Below, piece after piece: positions 33,001 to 42,835 of a DNA stretch of 64,000 bases. Position numbers and translations under genes: made by a program. Each line of letters starts with the position of its first letter. The first letter of the stretch is position 1. This DNA comes from Pectinophora gossypiella (lineage: Eukaryota > Arthropoda > Insecta > Lepidoptera > Gelechiidae), in contig NC_065408.1 of the NCBI RefSeq assembly GCF_024362695.1, positions 6,758,001-6,822,000 on the forward strand, given 5' to 3'. The notes under the pieces are model-generated. The model was given only the letters and a program-made list of their open reading frames with translations, searched no databases and was not told where the DNA came from.

Positions 33001-33484
33001 ATTTTATAATACTGGTACGATACTTTATTATAAGTAATATTGTCTTTATGATCCAATCCTATCGTTGATAATTAATAGTACCATTTATAAAATTTAGCGA
33101 AATTCATAATGTCATTCTAGAGAATAATAATAGTACAAAATAATATATGAGCAGCGGTTTATCACTTCTTTCTGTCCACCCCATAAAAGTACTTACAACA
33201 AATGAAATAACTTATGTGATAACATAACCCTAGTGTCTCAGCACTCGCGTTCATATAGTAAAATCATACTTTATGACCCCAATCTTTCTTCACGAAGCTT
33301 AGAACACTCGCAGTAGGAACATGTTTATACTACTTGCTTTATGTAATATTGCTTGCTGCTTTCATTTTATTATGTTGCTTGAATAATTTTAATATCTATT
33401 TTCAGTATGATTCATTCGATATGGATTTTATTTAGTAATGTTTCCATACTAATAAAGAAGGGTCCGGATTATAAAATCGTAAGT
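33001..33484. other. Unique sequence, nothing recognised
   Basis: No gene or shared repeat seen. Confidence 0.5.
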
Positions 33485-33700
33485 AAAAACATCGATGGTC
33501 GTAACATCGAACACTTTGCATCGAAAGGTAGGCACTACAGCGAACGTGCTTAGTATCGAAGGTATGCCTCATATAAAGCATTCTACATCGAATTTACCAC
33601 ATCGGAAGTACCCTACATCGAAAGAAGCCTACATCGTAAGGCTCCTAAATTGAAAATATCCTATGTCGAAAGTACCCTACATCGATAGTGCTACATAACC
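33485..33700. repeat. Degenerate short tandem array (ACATCGAAAGTACCCT-like)
   Basis: About a dozen units of 15-19 bp built on acatcgaaagtaccct, with many changes (catcgaaaggtaggc, acatcgaatttaccac, catcgaaagaagcct). The unit keeps ATCGAA while the linker drifts. Function unknown. Confidence 0.7.
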
Positions 33701-35023
33701 GCTATTGAAATACAATTAGTATGAATTGTATTTATCTTATTACCAGAATAATAATGAGGGGCTTTGAAAATCACATAGATGGCGTTGTTGAGTTTAGAAT
33801 GCTGTCAATACGGCTAGCGTTGATATTCTTTTTAGCCATTGTGTTTTTGTTTTTCTATGAACTTTGAAGTTTCGAACTATGTTTACCGCTCTAAAGATCT
33901 GGCTGGTACAAACTCGTTCTAAACTATGATTCATTATTAGACTATGGTTTACTGGCTGTATGGGCTATGTTCCCTTTGCCTGTCGGACGGACACAATAAC
34001 AATAAAAAGGCTATGGTTTTTAACAATACAACTTCCTAAACTAAGGAGTTGAGTCAGTTTTTAAGTCCTCCAGCGTATTTATCTGCCTGTTTAATTTACA
34101 GATATAACTCCTGAACAGCTCGTTCACACATTATAGGTTATTGACACTTATCCTTCTACTTCCCATTTAACACAAATCGAGGGTACTAAATCAATTGTGA
34201 CCTTAAAATCAATCATACTACCCGAAATCGTCCTCACTTAGGTCGTAAATGTCTCCACGGACCTCAGAGCTTAGGGGCAAGGGATGTCAAGTCATTTGAA
34301 AAGGGAAAACCACGAATTAGAAGTGAGTGATACGGAAAAGCATTAGAGTTAGTAAATCAAAGACTGCAACTTCACCTGTAAACCAGATAAACTTGCGGAA
34401 AGGGCAAATAAATCAATCATTCAATAAGTGAAATCCCGCAGAGGACGATTTGTCAAGAGCTGGGACGTTTTTACTCAACTAATGTAGACTTGAGAGATTT
34501 TATAACGATTTCCGTCGATTTTCACAAGAATTTTCCCGAGTTTATCATGCTATAAGTGAATAGAGTGTTACTAAAGTTAGTTTATATATAGGCTGATCCC
34601 TTGACAATGCAAAATTGAGATTTATAGTTTCTGTCAAATGAATAAAAAGGGTGTCAATATCAAGTTTATTGAAACCGAATAATATATATTGAACAGGCAC
34701 AATACGTTAAAATAAAGAAACATACATACTCATATAGATATAAACTCAAACTAGTAATCCCTAATGGGGTAGACAGAGCTACATGTAATCAAAAACAACT
34801 TGCAGCCACTGTTGATACTAAGTCCTAAGATGGATATGATGATGATTGATATTGATTCTTGTAGTGACAAGATCAGCCTATCGCCCATAACAATTGCTCA
34901 CCATGTTAGAAAAGACACAATCCCTTTGTTGGATTTTACAACTTGCCTGGGAAGACAAGCTACTGAACGTTTCCTATGTTTTTTTTTACGTGGAGGGATA
35001 AACATTATTATCTTACAATACTA
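33701..35023. other. Unique region, one T-family tail fragment
   Basis: ataaactcaaactagtaatc cctaatggggtagacagag at 34739-34780 resembles the end of family T. Nothing else recognised. Confidence 0.45.
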
Positions 35024-35228
35024 TAGACGGTGTAAGTGACACCGTACCGATCATGATTCCGAGTTAATATCAAGTGGAATTTTCCGTCGCATAATTCACG
35101 TTTTTTGTGTTTTTAATTATTTTCAGTTTCATACTTTTGCGGCGGAAAAAAACACTTGATATCAACTTAGAATCATGGCCCGAATCATCCCTGAATGTTT
35201 TCGTTACGATGTCACTAACACCCTGTAT
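35024..35228. mobile_element. MITE family K, complete
   Basis: Left end tagacggtgtaagtgacacc and right end gttacgatgtcactaacacc ctgta are inverted. Inner arms also pair (gagttaatatcaagtgg with acttgatatcaacttag). Non-coding foldback element of about 205 bp. Confidence 0.85.
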
Positions 35229-36552
35229 ATTTTTATTTACCTTACTCTATGCAGTAAACTCCATCTTATGAATAAAGCGTAGTTCTTGTGAAATTCTGTT
35301 ATCTTTACGAGGCAACCAAAGCAAGTTCACGGAAGATTTGTCTTGTCGGAAGAGCAAGTCACTGCGTGTTTTTATTCAAACACTTGAATAGATTCAGGGC
35401 TTTTCCCTTTGTACTTTATCAAAGGATATTTTTGTTTTGCAAACAAACACCGATTATCCGCAGATTTGCTGCAAAGATGATAGATAAATAACAATATATC
35501 AGCCAAACAAGTTATATATCCCTATGCTAACGTAACCACGGCCCTAGGGTCCTCTTTAGACAGTTGGGGTCGGGTCCATCTTACAGTTCGTTACGCCGGC
35601 GGTAGACCATCTGTTATTTTTGCCCATTACATATTTTAATGCTCCCGGAGGAGATTTTCTTACCCTCTCAACCATTTCCGACCCATTGGACGACTTAAAT
35701 GAAACATTTAAACGCTATCTCGGCCGCGATCGCGGTGCGCTTAAATAGGAATCCTTTCAATTTCAATATCGCAGACATGATCATTTTAAATTCTAATTGA
35801 AATAAACGAGCTCGAGATTCTGTATTAAGATTTTTACTCAGACTTAAAATTATAAATGGTAATATAACTTTTAATTAGGTAGTAATGACTAGGCTTTCTT
35901 CCATTTGCGTTTTCCTTAGAGATCATAAAACATAATTCAAACAGTTTCATTTCTCAGTGTTATAAAAACCGAAAGAAGATTGAAAACATTTGCTTAAATA
36001 AAATATTATTATAATTTTCGCAAAGACCCTTGGAACGTAACACAAACATATCGTTAGAAGAAAAAGGTCCCCTCACTCAAATATTCTGCTTAAACAGTGA
36101 ATAACAAACTTGTACAATGGATGCTACAATACTAAATATTCCATTTAAATAGCTCTACATTTGTCTCAAAAGCTTTAGGGAGTGCGATCATAAGAAATGC
36201 ATAAGGTCGCCGAGTAGGATGTAGGGATACCGGATCTCAAAGCAAATAACACGACAATGAAAGAGATTATTCTATACACGGGCTACGTTGAAAATTGTTC
36301 TGCATTCAGAATATGTTCTCGACTGAACAAGTTTCGAATGTCTCCGTTATTTGCTAAATTTGTACAAAGAATTTTCTGAAGGACATCATTGATAAACATT
36401 TGAACTGCGTGTAGAGATGTTTAAATAAAAAAAATATTTTGCATCCGACATTGGATAGGTGCAGATAATACTAATATTACTTAAGATTTTGTATTCACAT
36501 AGACATATTTTATTTTACACCGATCATGGGCGGTGATTTTTTATTATTTTTT
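35229..36552. other. Unique region, GC-richer at about 35530-35790
   Basis: The part with gttacgccggcggtagacca and atctcggccgcgatcgcggt has no repeat match and could be a conserved non-coding element. The rest is AT-rich without a gene. Confidence 0.35.
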
Positions 36553-36605
36553 ACGTGACGTTTTACCTGGCCGGACTAATGGGGAGCGCTGAGGGCTCTC
36601 ACCTG
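36553..36605 (-). mobile_element. LINE-a fragment
   Basis: cctggccggactaatgggga gcgctgagggctctcacctg after a shortened gacgt end. Confidence 0.7.
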
Positions 36606-36609
36606 CATA

Positions 36610-37140
36610 GAAGGTGAAGATACACATGAATGCGAGAGAAAGAGAGATCGTTTTAATACCTACACTAATTTCGGCTCATTGATTTAGTAAGTTCAAAAAA
36701 AATATATAAAATATGCAATGAAGATTATATTTACTTGTTAATTGATTTTTTGATAATGATGTTTAGATATTTATTATTATTTTAGTTAGGTATTATTGTT
36801 TTTTAAATATGTGGATATTTTTTTTATTGGTTACTTTTAATTATAAATTGAAATTAATGATTGATATTATTGATATTATATTATTCTGCATGACATTTAG
36901 GAATTATTATTATTGAGTTTAAATTTGAATTATATTATTTAATTATTGTCAAGTTCATATTATTAATGTTGATTTCTCAGGTTGATGTAGTTTGTTTTAT
37001 GCATGACAATTTTAAATTCGTATGCCAATTTTTGGCTGAATGTGCTGAGACCGATGACAACACTGTAACCCTGTTATATCTTGTAACACGCAACATTCAC
37101 GAATAAATATTTTTGTATTTTGTATTATTTTGTATTTTAA
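36610..37140 (+). mobile_element. LINE 3' untranslated end with TTTTGTA tail
   Basis: The right part (gctgagaccgatgacaacac tgtaaccctgttatatcttg ... cacgaataaatatttttgta ttttgtatt) is a non-LTR 3' end with AATAAA and a short tail repeat. The left border is uncertain; the AT-rich part may be flanking DNA. Confidence 0.5.
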
Positions 37141-37184
37141 GTTGTTGTTTTCCGACCTTGGAAACAGCATTCACATTGTTACTC

Positions 37185-37243
37185 TGTCTGGCTAAGTAGT
37201 TAATGCCATCTGCGGCAAATCTACAATAAGTCACGTGAAAAAA
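37185..37243 (+). mobile_element. LINE-a 3' end with A tail
   Basis: gtctggctaagtagttaatg ccatctgcggcaaatctaca ataagtcacgtgaaaaaaaa: the A run confirms the plus orientation and the 3' end of LINE-a. Confidence 0.8.
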
Positions 37244-37246
37244 AAA

Positions 37247-37366
37247 CCTTTTCACTAGATTTCGATCGATTTTGGATAGTCATGTGGCAATTTTCATCCA
37301 AATCAGTCCAACGGTTTAGACTTGAAAAGGAAACAGTTTTTTATTTATAATATTAGAATGGATGAA
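37247..37366 (+). mobile_element. RTE-like LINE 3' end
   Basis: ttcatccaaatcagtccaac ggtttagacttgaaaaggaa ... ttataatattagaatggat, a typical tail layout of a dispersed insect non-LTR family. Confidence 0.5.
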
Positions 37367-37827
37367 CAGACAAACGATTCCCCTTAAGCAGACGTAACAA
37401 ATAAGTGCACTCTAAAAGATTTCCTTATATTTCGTTGAGAAGTTTTCCTTACTTTTGTTTACATTTGATTTTCCTGAGTATGCTCGCACTAAATTTACAT
37501 TTCTGGCCAGCGGAGTAAGTAAGATAAGATGTCTCCAGGCCAGGCATAAATTCTTATTAGTCGGTTACCAAAGTCGCAAGGTGCAAGGCCTTGGTGCTTA
37601 TTGAGATAAATTGCTTATAGTTTGGACTACAAGCATGCATCTACTGTGTATCGTATTTCTCGTAGTAATCAAAACTCACGTGACAGGTGAATTTGGATGA
37701 GTAGTATGATGTTGTGTCATCCAGATTTCCGTAAATTTTCTATTAACAGCCAATAATCTAAACAGAACATTACTAGCGGTGTTCATTTGCAAATGGACGT
37801 CGCAACACTAGCTTACGTACTTACAAG
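37367..37827. other. Unique sequence, nothing recognised
   Basis: No gene or shared repeat seen. Confidence 0.5.
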
Positions 37828-37907
37828 AATCAAATCAAATCAAATATACTTTATTGCACACAACATACAAAACAAATTCACACAGATGAAGATAGATACA
37901 GTACAAT
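37828..37907 (-). mobile_element. LINE-q 3' end (part 1, split by insertion)
   Basis: On the minus strand it ends gtgcaataaagtatatttga tttgatttgatt. It continues at 38598-38655 after a nested LINE; 62498-62660 gives the unsplit version. Confidence 0.85.
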
Positions 37908-38597
37908 AATTGGGGTGGTGCTACAAAAACAAAAACTAAAACAAAAACTAAATTTTTGGAATTGGAAAGAGCCCAGAGATCACTTATAAAAGTGATGCTC
38001 TTCAAACCCTTCAGGTATCCTACAGATCTCCTATATACAAAATCGGATATTCTTACGATAAGAAAACTGTACATTCTACATCTTATTCTTAAAAAACATC
38101 TTGCACTCCCTTTTGATCCAAATTTATTTAATAATAAGAGAAGAAAACATGATGTTGCTCCGATAGTAAGAGTTAAAACTACATTTGCAATGAGGCAATA
38201 CAATAAACAGTCATCTTATATATATAATTTATTAAATAAAAAACTAAATATATATCCTATGTCACATTATAACTGTAAAAAATCTGTTACAGCTTGGTTA
38301 AATCAAAAAACCTACGCAGAAGTAGAATCTATCTTGCTAACGAATATATAGAATAACATAATTATATAACGTACATGCATAAGCGCACATACACTACACA
38401 TACTCACACACACCCTCACATACACACGTACACTTAATTATTAGTTTACATATGTATAAAATAGTTATGGAAGAGCGGAGCCTCCTACTACAAGCAACTT
38501 CTTGCTTAAAAGGAGACCCCGAGCCCTTGTATTGTAAAAATCTACCTTTAAAGTAAATAAACATTTTTTTTTATTTTTTTTTTATTTTTTTTTTTTT
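37908..38597 (+). mobile_element. 5'-truncated LINE nested in LINE-q, 6-bp TSD
   Basis: tacaat occurs at 37902-37907 and 38598-38603, and LINE-q is continuous once the 690 bp are removed. The insert carries an RT C-terminal reading frame (37953-38351), a 3' untranslated region with AC-rich repeats, AATAAA at 38560 and an unusual tail of T runs separated by single A. Confidence 0.85.
37953..38351 (+). pseudogene. Non-LTR reverse transcriptase, C-terminal end
   Basis: An uninterrupted frame ends at the stop codon 38349-38351. It reads ERAQRSLIKVMLFKPFRYPT, then DLLY and TIRKLYILHLILKKH. This basic region follows the RT fingers/palm domain near the C-terminus in many insect LINEs. Catalytic RT motifs and the endonuclease are absent because the copy is truncated at its 5' end on insertion. 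The lack of stops in about 130 codons suggests a fairly recent insertion. There is no ATG at the start and no promoter, so it is probably not expressed as a protein. Confidence 0.75.
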
Positions 38598-38655
38598 TAC
38601 AATCTGGCGGCCTTATTGCTAAGCAGCAATTTCTTCCAGGCAACAAGAAGCGTTT
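38598..38655 (-). mobile_element. LINE-q 3' end (part 2)
   Basis: acaatctggcggccttattg ctaagcagcaatttcttcca ggcaaca continues LINE-q across the nested insertion. Confidence 0.85.
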
Positions 38656-38766
38656 AGTAGGCGCAACTGATTCGAAATTGGCTCATTGCGTTGCTTATCA
38701 ATTGTTACTGCAATTAAGGCTTCTCTATGCTTACCATCAGGCATAGTCGAGCCAGCATACTTGGCT

Positions 38767-39061
38767 CATCATCATCATCATCATCAGCACATTAACATCC
38801 CCACTGCAGGGGCACGGGCCTTCCCTATAGATGGATAGGTAGATCGGGCCTTAAACCATCACGCGGGCCTAGTGCGGATTGGTGGTTATTATCGGCCGGG
38901 ACCAACGGCTTAACGTGCCTTCCGAAGCACGGAGGAGCTCGAGATGAAAACTTTTTTTTGTGGTCTGGTCACCCATCCTATGACCGGCCTTTGCGAAAGT
39001 TGCTTAACTTGAACAATCGCAGACCGAGCGCGTTTACCGCTGCGCCACCGAGCTCCTCGAA
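38767..39061 (-). mobile_element. SINE-3, full length, with 11-bp TSD
   Basis: catacttggct flanks it at 38756-38766 and 39062-39072. The tRNA-like head at the right (minus strand: gaggagctcggtggcgcagc ggtaaacgcgctcgg) has a clear A box and a weak B box. The left end is the GAT/CAT tail. The body shares accaacggcttaacgtgcct with SINE-1 and SINE-2. Confidence 0.9.
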
Positions 39062-39183
39062 CATACTTGGCTATTATAAAAAAAAGATCTAATGCTTACC
39101 GCGCATTGAAACTATTGTAAAATATTATGTTTATTGAAGTATAATCTGGTACGTTCTATTTAGTAATATACGTGTCATGTTTA

Positions 39184-39256
39184 GGTACAGGCCTCCCTTT
39201 ATCAGAGAGGCTATACAGACAGATGTAGAAAGTATGCTGCTCTACTGCAGGTTGGT
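39184..39256 (-). mobile_element. SINE-2 3' fragment, degraded
   Basis: gtacaggcctccctttatca ... gctgctctactgcaggttgg follows SINE-2 order in reverse. Confidence 0.6.
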
Positions 39257-39925
39257 AAAAAAATAATAAGTAAGCTTATATTTTTAAAAAAGATGAGAAT
39301 AAAAACTAGAAGCTCAAATGTCGTCGGCAGCACTGTTGAGTGTTCCTAAATTTTGACAGTTGTCCATACTGTTCAGCTAAAATTCGTGATAAATTGCTAT
39401 AAAATGTGGAGCAACGTATCCCGTCTGAAGGATGAATTAGGAAAAAGAAAAGCCAGTTGAAAAAAGAAAATTGAAAATAGTTTTTTCTTTCCGATCTTTT
39501 AAGAGAACACTATGATTTTGCAAATAAACGCTGCGCAAAGGGTAATAAATATAACCAAAACAATGTTTGTTCACTCAAATAGTATGTGGAACTGTTAAAT
39601 GTAAGACAACAGTAGGGACACATGATGGGAGAAATAGGCAGTTTTATCATCTTTGTTTTTTTTTTGGATTTTTTTAGTCTGGTGGCAAAGACCTTCAGGT
39701 TATTATCCTCATTGACTCAACGCAACAGGATCGAAACAATGACGTCTATCTAACCCTTTATTTCTGTCTAAAGAAACTTCAATGAAAAAATAAATCTTTG
39801 ATTATTTTGTACAAAACAGAGTGAAACAGTGATTAAGTTACATAACAATTTAGTTACAAATTAATAAACTTTGACAAAAAAATACAAAACAGCTGTGTTA
39901 CTTAGAAATACAAAGTTATGTACAT
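39257..39925. other. Unique sequence, nothing recognised
   Basis: AT-rich, no gene or shared repeat. Confidence 0.5.
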
Positions 39926-40130
39926 ACCGGGTGTTAGTGACATCGTAACGAATACTGAAAGGGATGATTCAGACCATGATTCTGAGTTAATATCTAGTGG
40001 AATTTTCCGTCGCAAAATTCATGAAATTTTGAGTTTTGTTTTTAATTATTTTCAATTCCATATTGTGCTTTTAGCTGCATAGAACCCAAATTTCAATAAA
40101 AAAAACAATAATGACAAATTATCGAAAATT
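39926..40130 (+). mobile_element. MITE family K left half, start of a composite segment
   Basis: taccgggtgttagtgacatc gtaacg ... gattctgagttaatatctag tggaattttccgtcgca, then sequence (ttttagctgcatagaaccc) that returns at 41500. The facing K end lies at 42481-42510. Confidence 0.8.
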
Positions 40131-40139
40131 TTCGATGTA

Positions 40140-40310
40140 ATGGAGACAACAGCTGCTCGAACGGGTCAACGGCCACACGCACCGCGCCGCGCGCCCCGCT
40201 CCGCACGCCCCGCTCCGCGCGCCCCGCGCCGCACGCCGGCGGCGCGGCGGCGGCGCGGCCTACAAAGTAGGCACTACGAACCGATCCTATTTCTTTCTCT
40301 GTCTATCGTA
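40140..40310 (+). repeat. Repeat L, copy 1, with an extreme GC-rich insert
   Basis: tcgaacgggtcaacgg at the left and aaagtaggcactacgaaccg atcctatttctttctctgtc at the right match L copies 2 and 3. Between them lies a GC tract (40168-40261). Confidence 0.7.
40168..40261. repeat. GC-rich low-complexity tract
   Basis: Almost only G and C: imperfect repeats of cgccccgctccgc passing into ggcggcgcggcggcgg. It codes an Arg/Ala/Pro-rich chance peptide. Such composition is exceptional in this AT-rich window. Confidence 0.9.
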
Positions 40311-40337
40311 AATTATAAATTTATTTTATTCTTATTC

Positions 40338-40516
40338 TTAAATGGACGGATAATCAACAGGCATAAAATTTATGGAATACACGTCAATTTTAAGCAGAAA
40401 TCTAAAACAACCGACAGAATTAAGTTGACAGCACACGTCAAACGGTTTGCATACCAGCGAGATACCTTTTTGATTCGACCGGGTTATTCATTCATTTACT
40501 CATAGGAATCGGGGCC
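40338..40516 (+). mobile_element. MITE family J, partial copy 2
   Basis: aatggacggataatcaacag gcataaaatttatggaatac ... gcataccagcgagatacc ... caggaatcggggcc-type right end (taggaatcggggccatt). The left end is missing. Confidence 0.8.
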
Positions 40517-41039
40517 ATTATCTACCTAAAACAGTTGAAACAGTAAATAATTGTATTCTTTGTTGTCATTAGAATAACTAACAACCAACTAACACAACCA
40601 CCACAGATTAGGTAATTAGTTACCTACTATGTCAACCATCCACCAACTTAGTATGTAAGTACCTACGCAAAACCTCGCTACACAAAAATCGAAAATAAAT
40701 AAATCTTTTAGATCAATACCCATTATTGTTACAAAGCAAGACCTATCGGTACTATCGCTAGTATCGATCTAAATGTGCTATCACTACTTTCGATAGTTTA
40801 GACAATTTTCAAGTTCAACAATTGATAATCTACCTATCGATAGTTCGGCAACTCCGCCGCGTAGGCAATGTCGGCATGTTCAAAGAAAAAAATTGTCCGA
40901 GTGGAGTGATCTTATTTTTCTTGTTACATGTTGGTACCGTACCGAGGTATTAAGTACTAAGTTATTCGTAGTTTTAAATCTCATTGTTAAATCATCAGTA
41001 AAGAACTAATTAAACCTATCCTGTTCTGTGTACAATATT
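40517..41039. other. Unique sequence with TATCGATAG-type motifs
   Basis: tatcgat at 40762 and tatcgatag at 40835-40843, with related cgatag and tatcgg motifs around 40740-40843. In Drosophila such sites bind DREF at promoters, but here the cluster may be part of a repeat. No gene seen. Confidence 0.4.
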
Positions 41040-41262
41040 CATGTAACGGCTACGTGCTTACATAAGTACCTAGTAGACGGGAGCAACGACTTAACGTACC
41101 TTCCGAAGCACGGATCATTTTACTTTCGGACAATCAGGTGATCAGCCTGTAACGTCCCAACCAAAGGCCTTATAAACAGATTTTTGTGATATGTCCCCAC
41201 CGGAATACGAACCCGGACCCTCCGCATCCCATCGCTCAACCACTGGACCACATAGGCCAAGA
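41040..41262 (-). mobile_element. SINE-1, head to body, 3' end missing
   Basis: gggagcaacgacttaacgta ccttccgaagcacggatcat ... tgtccccaccggaatacgaa cccgg ... accactggaccacatagg. The B box is readable in reverse. Confidence 0.8.
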
Positions 41263-41329
41263 AGGTTCTAAGACATAATTAAAGGATCCTGGGACGCAAG
41301 ACCTCCAAGTTAGGGCTTGTTTGATCTGT

Positions 41330-41425
41330 CTTGATGGATACTCGGACGTGAATAGCCTCACGGATCAAGGGCAACGCGCGCCAATAAAGTAGGCATTACG
41401 AACAGATACTAGGTATTTCTTTGAG
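41330..41425 (+). repeat. Repeat L, copy 2
   Basis: gaatagcctcacggatcaag ggcaacgcgcgccaataaag taggcattacgaacagatac. Confidence 0.75.
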
Positions 41426-41429
41426 TTGA

Positions 41430-41565
41430 TAGGTATCAAGTGAAGTTTCCTGTCGCCAAATTCATAAAAATAATAGATTTTTTTCAGTCCCATATTGTGT
41501 TTTAAGCTGCATAGAACGCACATTTAAAATAAACAAATAAAAATTACTAATTATTAAATTTTATC
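41430..41565 (+). mobile_element. MITE family K inner segment, second copy
   Basis: ggtatcaagtgaagtttcct gtcgccaaattca ... tttaagctgcatagaacgca parallels 39990-40095, so K inner sequence and repeat L were duplicated together. Confidence 0.7.
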
Positions 41566-41599
41566 AATGTCATCAATAATAATAATAACGTATCTACAA

Positions 41600-41700
41600 C
41601 TTCAGCTATGCGCAGGTGAATAGCCGGCGCACGGGTCAAGGGCAACGCTCGCCAATAAAGTAGGCATACGAACAGATACTATTTCTTTCTCTGTCACTTG
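41600..41700 (+). repeat. Repeat L, copy 3
   Basis: gtgaatagccggcgcacggg tcaagggcaacgctcgccaa taaagtaggcatacgaacag, then atttctttctctgtc as in copy 1. Confidence 0.75.
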
Positions 41701-41714
41701 CACCATAAACATAC

Positions 41715-41830
41715 TTCTCTCTCTCTCTCTAGTCGTCGGCTCGACGCGGCCGCGGCCGGTGCGTCGTCGGCGCCCTTAGTCGGCGCCTTTGATGCTTTGC
41801 GCTAACGCCGCCGCGCGCTTCCGCTCAGTC
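41715..41830 (+). promoter_or_regulatory. Candidate CpG-rich promoter with TCAGT initiator
   Basis: After a CT run (41715-41730) comes ctcgacgcggccgcggccgg and cgccgccgcgcgcttccgct. The arthropod initiator motif TCAGT follows at 41825-41829. No TATA box is seen, as is common for CpG-rich insect promoters. The downstream sequence fits a 5' untranslated exon. The prediction rests on composition and two short motifs. Confidence 0.4.
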
Positions 41831-42125
41831 GAATACTAAGCTTGACCCGAATCGCGTGATGTTTTTCGAGGATATTTTTTTCGTGTTTGTGAGTGTTTGT
41901 TTCATTCTGTAAATGAGTAGTGTCGACTATGATGATAGATCATAGACCATTTACTGCGCAAAAGTATGGAAGATTGTTGATGTTTATTAAAGAGCAAGGT
42001 GTTGTGTTTGTGAGTGCGTGTGATACCTACCTACCGCGGAGGAAACGCGATGTTGCATACCTACGTGACGTGACATGTTCTAGGGTACCTACCTAGGTAC
42101 TTCATCCGAAGGAATAACAATTAAG
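41827..42125 (+). ncRNA. Candidate non-coding first exon ending at a strong splice donor
   Basis: From the initiator at 41827 the sequence has only very short ATG frames (for example from 41859, 17 codons). It ends at aattaag|gtaaggcaag, a close match to the insect donor AG|GTAAG (GT at 42126). It could be the 5' untranslated exon of a gene whose coding exons lie beyond the window, or a long non-coding RNA. No acceptor or coding exon was found downstream. Confidence 0.3.
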
Positions 42126-42480
42126 GTAAGGCAAGAGTAGGGTTTTTATTGTTAATAAGTTAGGAACGTTTTAATAACTGGTAGGTAGGTACCGTGCGTG
42201 AAAAATCGTGGCAGTAGGTGTTCTACTTCAACAAACAACATTTTTAAACGTTGAACCACTACTAAGCATCTAAATACAAGAGAATGAAAACTCCTACCTA
42301 GATATCAACATCGTATCTCACACGCGTAACGTAGCCGCGCGTAAGTTTAGCGTCTGTGTGGCGCGTTGTTCGACTTACATTGCGGCACAGTAAAAATTGA
42401 AAATCTTAATTAAACATTTGCGACAAGAAAAACACCCACCATCGTTTTTAGTACAATAAAATAGGCGTTCCATTTTTTTT

Positions 42481-42510
42481 TTCGTTACGATGTCACTAAC
42501 ACCCTGTATA
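42481..42510 (-). mobile_element. MITE family K end, closing the composite segment
   Basis: ttcgttacgatgtcactaac accctgtata is the inverted K terminus that faces 39926. Confidence 0.75.
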
Positions 42511-42835
42511 CATGCATACATAAACTGACGCCTATTTCCCACCGGGGTAAGCAGAGACTGGAATTCCATTAGCTTCGATCCTGACACACTTCTCTTGCTG
42601 CCTCCACTTTCATCAATCGCTTCACACGCACGCCAGAGAAGATCGAACAATATGCTGAGTCAGTCCCATTTCCCTGGGCAGTGTTAGCTACTAGTCACAA
42701 ATTGTTAAACTTAATTTATGTAAATGCTTTTGTAACCTTCACTGTTTTGAGAATAAAGTTATTCTATTCTATTCTATTTTATTCTATCGTACTAAACCTT
42801 TTCTAAGGACATCTCAAATTTTGTCAATATACACT
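42511..42835 (-). pseudogene. LINE-f tail, split by a 140-bp insertion
   Basis: 42511-42645 and 42790-42835 together give the usual LINE-f 3' order (cctatttcccaccggggtaa gcagag ... cgtactaaaccttttctaag gacatct). The coding frame is degraded. Confidence 0.75.
42646..42785 (+). mobile_element. Retroposon nested in LINE-f, ATCG duplication, ATTCT tail
   Basis: ATCG occurs at 42642-42645 and 42786-42789. The insert ends gagaataaagttattctatt ctattctattttattct, an AATAAA signal plus a five-base tail repeat. The 5' end is truncated. The short duplication makes the TSD call less certain than the nesting. Confidence 0.7.

Noticed and set aside
40140..40505. Arg/Pro-rich 121-codon frame
   Set aside because: Arises from the GC-rich tract and continues into a MITE J fragment; not a protein signal.
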